Source of the DNA: Lautropia sp.
GTDB lineage: Bacteria; Pseudomonadota; Gammaproteobacteria; Burkholderiales; Burkholderiaceae_E
Reading direction: 5' to 3'
Assembly: GCA_030523825.1 (NCBI GenBank)
Contig: JAUNHU010000008.1
Coordinates: 1-55,018 of the forward strand
Length of the DNA: 55,018 bases
Shown: positions 52,577 through 55,018 of the stretch, piece by piece
Position numbering within the stretch: position 1 is the stretch's first letter
Layout: each line of letters begins with the position of its first letter
Program-made: the position numbers and the translations under genes
The notes under the pieces: generated by a model
The model's database searches: none
Told to the model about the DNA's origin: nothing
The model's input: only the letters and a program-made list of their open reading frames with translations

Positions 52577-53599
52577 ATGAGCAAGAAGAAACTGCATATC
52601 CCGCTGACCGCCGCCGCACTGGCCATATTGCTGGCAGCCTGCGGTGGGTCGGGCGGTGATGGCGCCAACAGCACTGGCTCTTCCGGTGTGAAGGACGCTG
52701 CAGCCAACGCTCAGACACCTGCTGCCGACACGGCCGCCCCTGCTACAAATGCGCCGGCACCTGCCGCCAGCCCCGCCAATGCACCCGCACCGGCTGCCAA
52801 CACCCAAGTGCCGGGCTCCGTTGCCCCCACCTCTCCCCGGGCCACACCGGTCGCAGCAGCCGCCACGCCCATCTCGGCAACCGGCATTCGTGGTGACGTG
52901 CTGCTGGGCATGCTGGAACAGCAGCCGTGCAGCAACAGCTGGTTCACGCCCGTGGCAGGCCCCGATGGCAGCAACCATTCGGCTGGCCAGGTCAACACCT
53001 ATGCCAATGCCGAGCTGGGCAACTACACCGACCGCACCGACATCCACGTCGTCCACACCATCGGCTGCTCGGGACAGACCTATGCACCGGTTCAGGCCGG
53101 CGAGCACACCTACAGGTTCGGCAATGGCTATTTCGGCCGCTTCAATGGCCCCCCGCACGCCGAAATCCGCCATACCGCGCTCAACATCCCCGTCACGGTC
53201 AGCGATCAGGACGTGGTGCTGAGCAAGGACATGAAGTCCTACGCGCCGAGAACGGAGACCGAGCCGGGCGGCGCTGTCGACATGAGCGCTGACGCCGAAC
53301 TCCGCCTGGCCTACAACGCCGAAATCCCGTTTGGCACGGTCATGCACTGGAAAGGCCCTAACGCCCAGTACGTTCACATGTTCATCGACAAGGGTGACGG
53401 CAGCGACCCCAACAAGGTGCGGCTGTGCTTCGACAACAACATGACCAACGTGAAGCAGCTGCAGTGCATCAGCTGGAAGGTGCCGGCCGACTGGCAGCCG
53501 CATCAGGAGAAGCTGGAAGATGTCGAGCAGACGCTCATCAGCGATCGTTCGGTGTTCCCCGGCAAGAGCGGTCATTCCTACTGGAAAACTACCAGGTGA
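52577..53599 (+). CDS. GIRGDV-family lipoprotein C
   Basis: The 340-residue lipoprotein starts at ATG 52577 (MSKKKLHIPLTAAALAILLAAC, Cys22). The linker (about 25-100) is Ala/Pro/Thr-rich. The motif GIRGDVLL is at 103-110 and Cys118 lies 15 after its Gly. Cys164, Cys284 (VRLCF) and Cys297 (LQCISWKVPADW) complete the four; the last pair is 13 apart. The middle (about 150-250) differs from B and D and has many aromatic and His residues (EHTYRFGNGYFGRF), a place where ligand specificity may vary. It ends with its own terminator. Function is not known; a ligand-binding lipoprotein for the neighbouring importer is inference. Confidence 0.8.
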   Translation: MSKKKLHIPLTAAALAILLAACGGSGGDGANSTGSSGVKDAAANAQTPAADTAAPATNAPAPAASPANAPAPAANTQVPGSVAPTSPRATPVAAAATPISATGIRGDVLLGMLEQQPCSNSWFTPVAGPDGSNHSAGQVNTYANAELGNYTDRTDIHVVHTIGCSGQTYAPVQAGEHTYRFGNGYFGRFNGPPHAEIRHTALNIPVTVSDQDVVLSKDMKSYAPRTETEPGGAVDMSADAELRLAYNAEIPFGTVMHWKGPNAQYVHMFIDKGDGSDPNKVRLCFDNNMTNVKQLQCISWKVPADWQPHQEKLEDVEQTLISDRSVFPGKSGHSYWKTTR

Positions 53600-53709
53600 T
53601 GCCTGATGGCAATTCCTGAGCCCTCGCCAGTGTTACAGACGCTGGCGAATTCAACAGGAACAGCGGGCACAAGCCACTGACAGCGTCTGCTGGCAGACTT
53701 CCCCGCAGA

Positions 53710-53747
53710 CGCGGCCCCACCATTTCGGGTGGGGGGCCGCGTTTTTC
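53710..53747 (+). terminator. Terminator of lipoprotein C gene
   Basis: CGCGGCCCCACC (53710-53721) pairs with GGTGGGGGGCCGCG (53729-53742) with a small bulge, and TTTTT follows. It is a strong intrinsic terminator about 110 bases past the stop. Confidence 0.85.
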
Positions 53748-54131
53748 ATGTGCCCTGTCATTTTTAAGGGGGAGACATTTCGCCCGCGCCGTTCAGATTT
53801 TCGTGCCTGGCACCAGAGCCGAGCGTTACAGCGATGGCGCATGCAGGCATCCTGACAGGAGACAGTCAACTGTACAGAAGAACATCGGACAGCAGCGCGC
53901 AAGCGCGGGGGCACTTTCGCCTGACCCTTGTTTTCAAGATGTTTTCGCGCACCACGCCGCGCGATTTGTTCGCGGCAGAACATTACCCGACCACTGGTCC
54001 GTCGATCGAATCAGCTTCACCACGTGCACAAGACACCGACTTTCCATCAAGACATGATTTCAAGACGGACATGAGTCATGAACCGATGACATCGACTTTT
54101 CATTTCTGGCAATAGCAAGATTTTGTTTCGT

Positions 54132-54144
54132 TTTTCACGCGACA
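54132..54144 (+). promoter_or_regulatory. TTTTCACGCGACA element upstream of lipoprotein D
   Basis: This 13-mer is identical to 52474-52486 upstream of lipoprotein C, and both lie exactly 103 bases before their ATG. The flanks start with TTTGTTT in both. It may be an operator for a shared regulator or part of the promoter. Confidence 0.55.
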
Positions 54145-54234
54145 CTGTCACGCCGTTTACTTCCCTGCGTTCTACTCATGGCCACGCACTAAATGCCAAT
54201 CGTTCCATGCAAATCGTGAGGGAGAAAACACGAC

Positions 54235-55018
54235 ATGACCATCAGAAATCTTCAGGCTCCTCTGACTGCCGCAGCACTGGCTGTGCTGCTGGCCGCTTGC
54301 GGCAGCGGCTCTGGCACCGGTGATTCCGGCGGTACCGGAGGCACCGGCGTAGCCCCCAAGGATGCTGGCGCCACCCCGGCACAGAACACCCCTGCTCCGG
54401 CCGAAAATGCACCGGCAGCAGGCCAGCAGGCCGCCGAAGCCGAGGGCGCCCCGATCGACGCCAACGGCATCCGCGGCGACGTGCTGCTGAGCATGCTCGA
54501 TCACCGGACATGCCATCACAAAAACCTCAAACCGGCCGCCTCGTACAACGGCCCACTGCTGAGCGACGCGCAGCGCGGCAACACCCCGAACGCGACTGCC
54601 GGCATCGCCCTGCAGGGCGCCCCCAACTACAAGCTCAAGCCCGGCCAGCAGCCCCCTGTCGGCATGCCGGGACATGACGTGCCCTGCACGTCCAGCCTGT
54701 ATGAATACACAGCGTTCGACGACGGCACCGCGACAGTGATACAGGACAGTACCTTGTACCGTGGCCTGAGAGAGCCGGTCGATCCCAGCAAGCGCCCCAT
54801 CCGCGGTGCCGTTACCGAAACGCAGATCACCGTGTCGGGTACCAACGTCACGCTGAGTGCCGAGCAGAAACTCACCCGAATCGATGAGCGCTCGGAAGCA
54901 CAGACCTTCGTCAGCGCCAACGCCCATACCTTCCAGACCAACGGACGCATTCCCTATGGTCTCGTCACCGAATGGCGCCAGGGCGCGGAGTTCAACGAGC
55001 TGATGGTGCTGCCGGGCG
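54235..55018 (+). CDS. GIRGDV-family lipoprotein D (cut by the window edge)
   Basis: The frame opens with ATG 54235 (GAGGGAG ribosome site) and runs off the end after 261 codons. The lipobox is LAAC (Cys22) in a leader nearly identical to C (PLTAAALA-x-LLAACG). A Gly/Ala/Pro-rich linker reaches about residue 70. GIRGDVLL is at 78-85, Cys93 lies 15 after its Gly and Cys151 follows. SMLDHRTC and IPYGLVTEWRQG match lipoprotein B most closely. The C-terminal Cys pair expected by homology lies outside the window. It is the third lipoprotein downstream of the importer; more may follow. Confidence 0.82.
   Translation, partial: MTIRNLQAPLTAAALAVLLAACGSGSGTGDSGGTGGTGVAPKDAGATPAQNTPAPAENAPAAGQQAAEAEGAPIDANGIRGDVLLSMLDHRTCHHKNLKPAASYNGPLLSDAQRGNTPNATAGIALQGAPNYKLKPGQQPPVGMPGHDVPCTSSLYEYTAFDDGTATVIQDSTLYRGLREPVDPSKRPIRGAVTETQITVSGTNVTLSAEQKLTRIDERSEAQTFVSANAHTFQTNGRIPYGLVTEWRQGAEFNELMVLPG

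Larger units (their letters stand above)
53600..54234. other. Long gap between lipoproteins C and D
   Basis: It holds a small hairpin (TCGCCAG/CTGGCGA, 53624-53648), the terminator at 53710-53747, a stretch with no recognisable gene (about 53750-54080), and the leader of lipoprotein D. The leader has TTTTCACGCGACA at 54132-54144 and CGTTCCAT at 54201, which aligns with CGTTCCAT at 51155 in the leader of lipoprotein B. Small open frames here have no support. Confidence 0.5.

Noticed and set aside
53803-54115. Small open frames in the gap before lipoprotein D
   Set aside because: No ribosome site, no similarity and unlike codon use; the region is more probably a leader and decayed DNA.

Overview
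The window is GC-rich DNA with very dense coding and short gaps, and reads as a betaproteobacterial chromosome, most likely Burkholderiales. Three neighbourhoods known from that order support this: nudix/TenI gene - DUF815 ATPase - argJ, secA - M23 peptidase - dciA, and FmdB - aspS - nudB - EEP gene. A host-associated, Lautropia-like organism is a guess from the haem-uptake genes and large secreted DUF11 protein. I see no rRNA, tRNA, CRISPR array, insertion sequence or phage gene.

Layout: 1-6650 holds the end of one giant secreted DUF11/SdrD_B-type protein and a complete 2066-residue tandem paralogue. 6671-18471 is a housekeeping block (mutT-type nudix/TenI fusion, DUF815 ATPase, argJ, secA, dciA, M23 peptidase) into which two accessory genes are set: a propeller-like lipoprotein between argJ and secA, and a HmuY-like secreted protein between secA and the M23 peptidase. 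18797-19681 is a DUF808 membrane protein.

19746-27915 is a complete haem-acquisition locus read on the minus strand: TonB-dependent receptor, HmuY-like lipoprotein, HmuS-type haem-degrading protein, then the HmuT, HmuU and HmuV importer. A Fur-box-like site lies upstream of the receptor, and a terminator-like hairpin splits hmuR-hmuY from hmuSTUV. Logically, the receptor and HmuY capture haem at the surface, HmuTUV imports it, and HmuS handles it in the cytoplasm.

28126-46188 is mostly core metabolism and repair: a small lipoprotein, pyrC, an exported EEP-fold protein, YciA thioesterase, ElaA acetyltransferase, a YeaD-type mutarotase, a second EEP gene, nudB, aspS, an FmdB zinc ribbon, ssb, an MFS transporter, uvrA, a two-gene zinc-protein operon and an APC permease.

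46300-55018 is the most unusual part. A second FecCD/BtuCD-type ABC importer (binding protein, permease, ATPase) is surrounded by four paralogous lipoproteins, one upstream and three in tandem downstream, the last cut by the window edge. They share a G-[IV]-R-G-D-V motif, a Cys exactly 15 residues after its first Gly, and, in the three complete copies, a Cys pair exactly 13 residues apart. The three downstream copies have related upstream regions, and a decayed copy of an ABC ATPase 3' end sits between two of them. This points to repeated local duplication of an uptake cassette. I do not recognise the lipoprotein family; a role in capturing the importer's substrate (a metal chelate, haem or a corrinoid) is inference from location.
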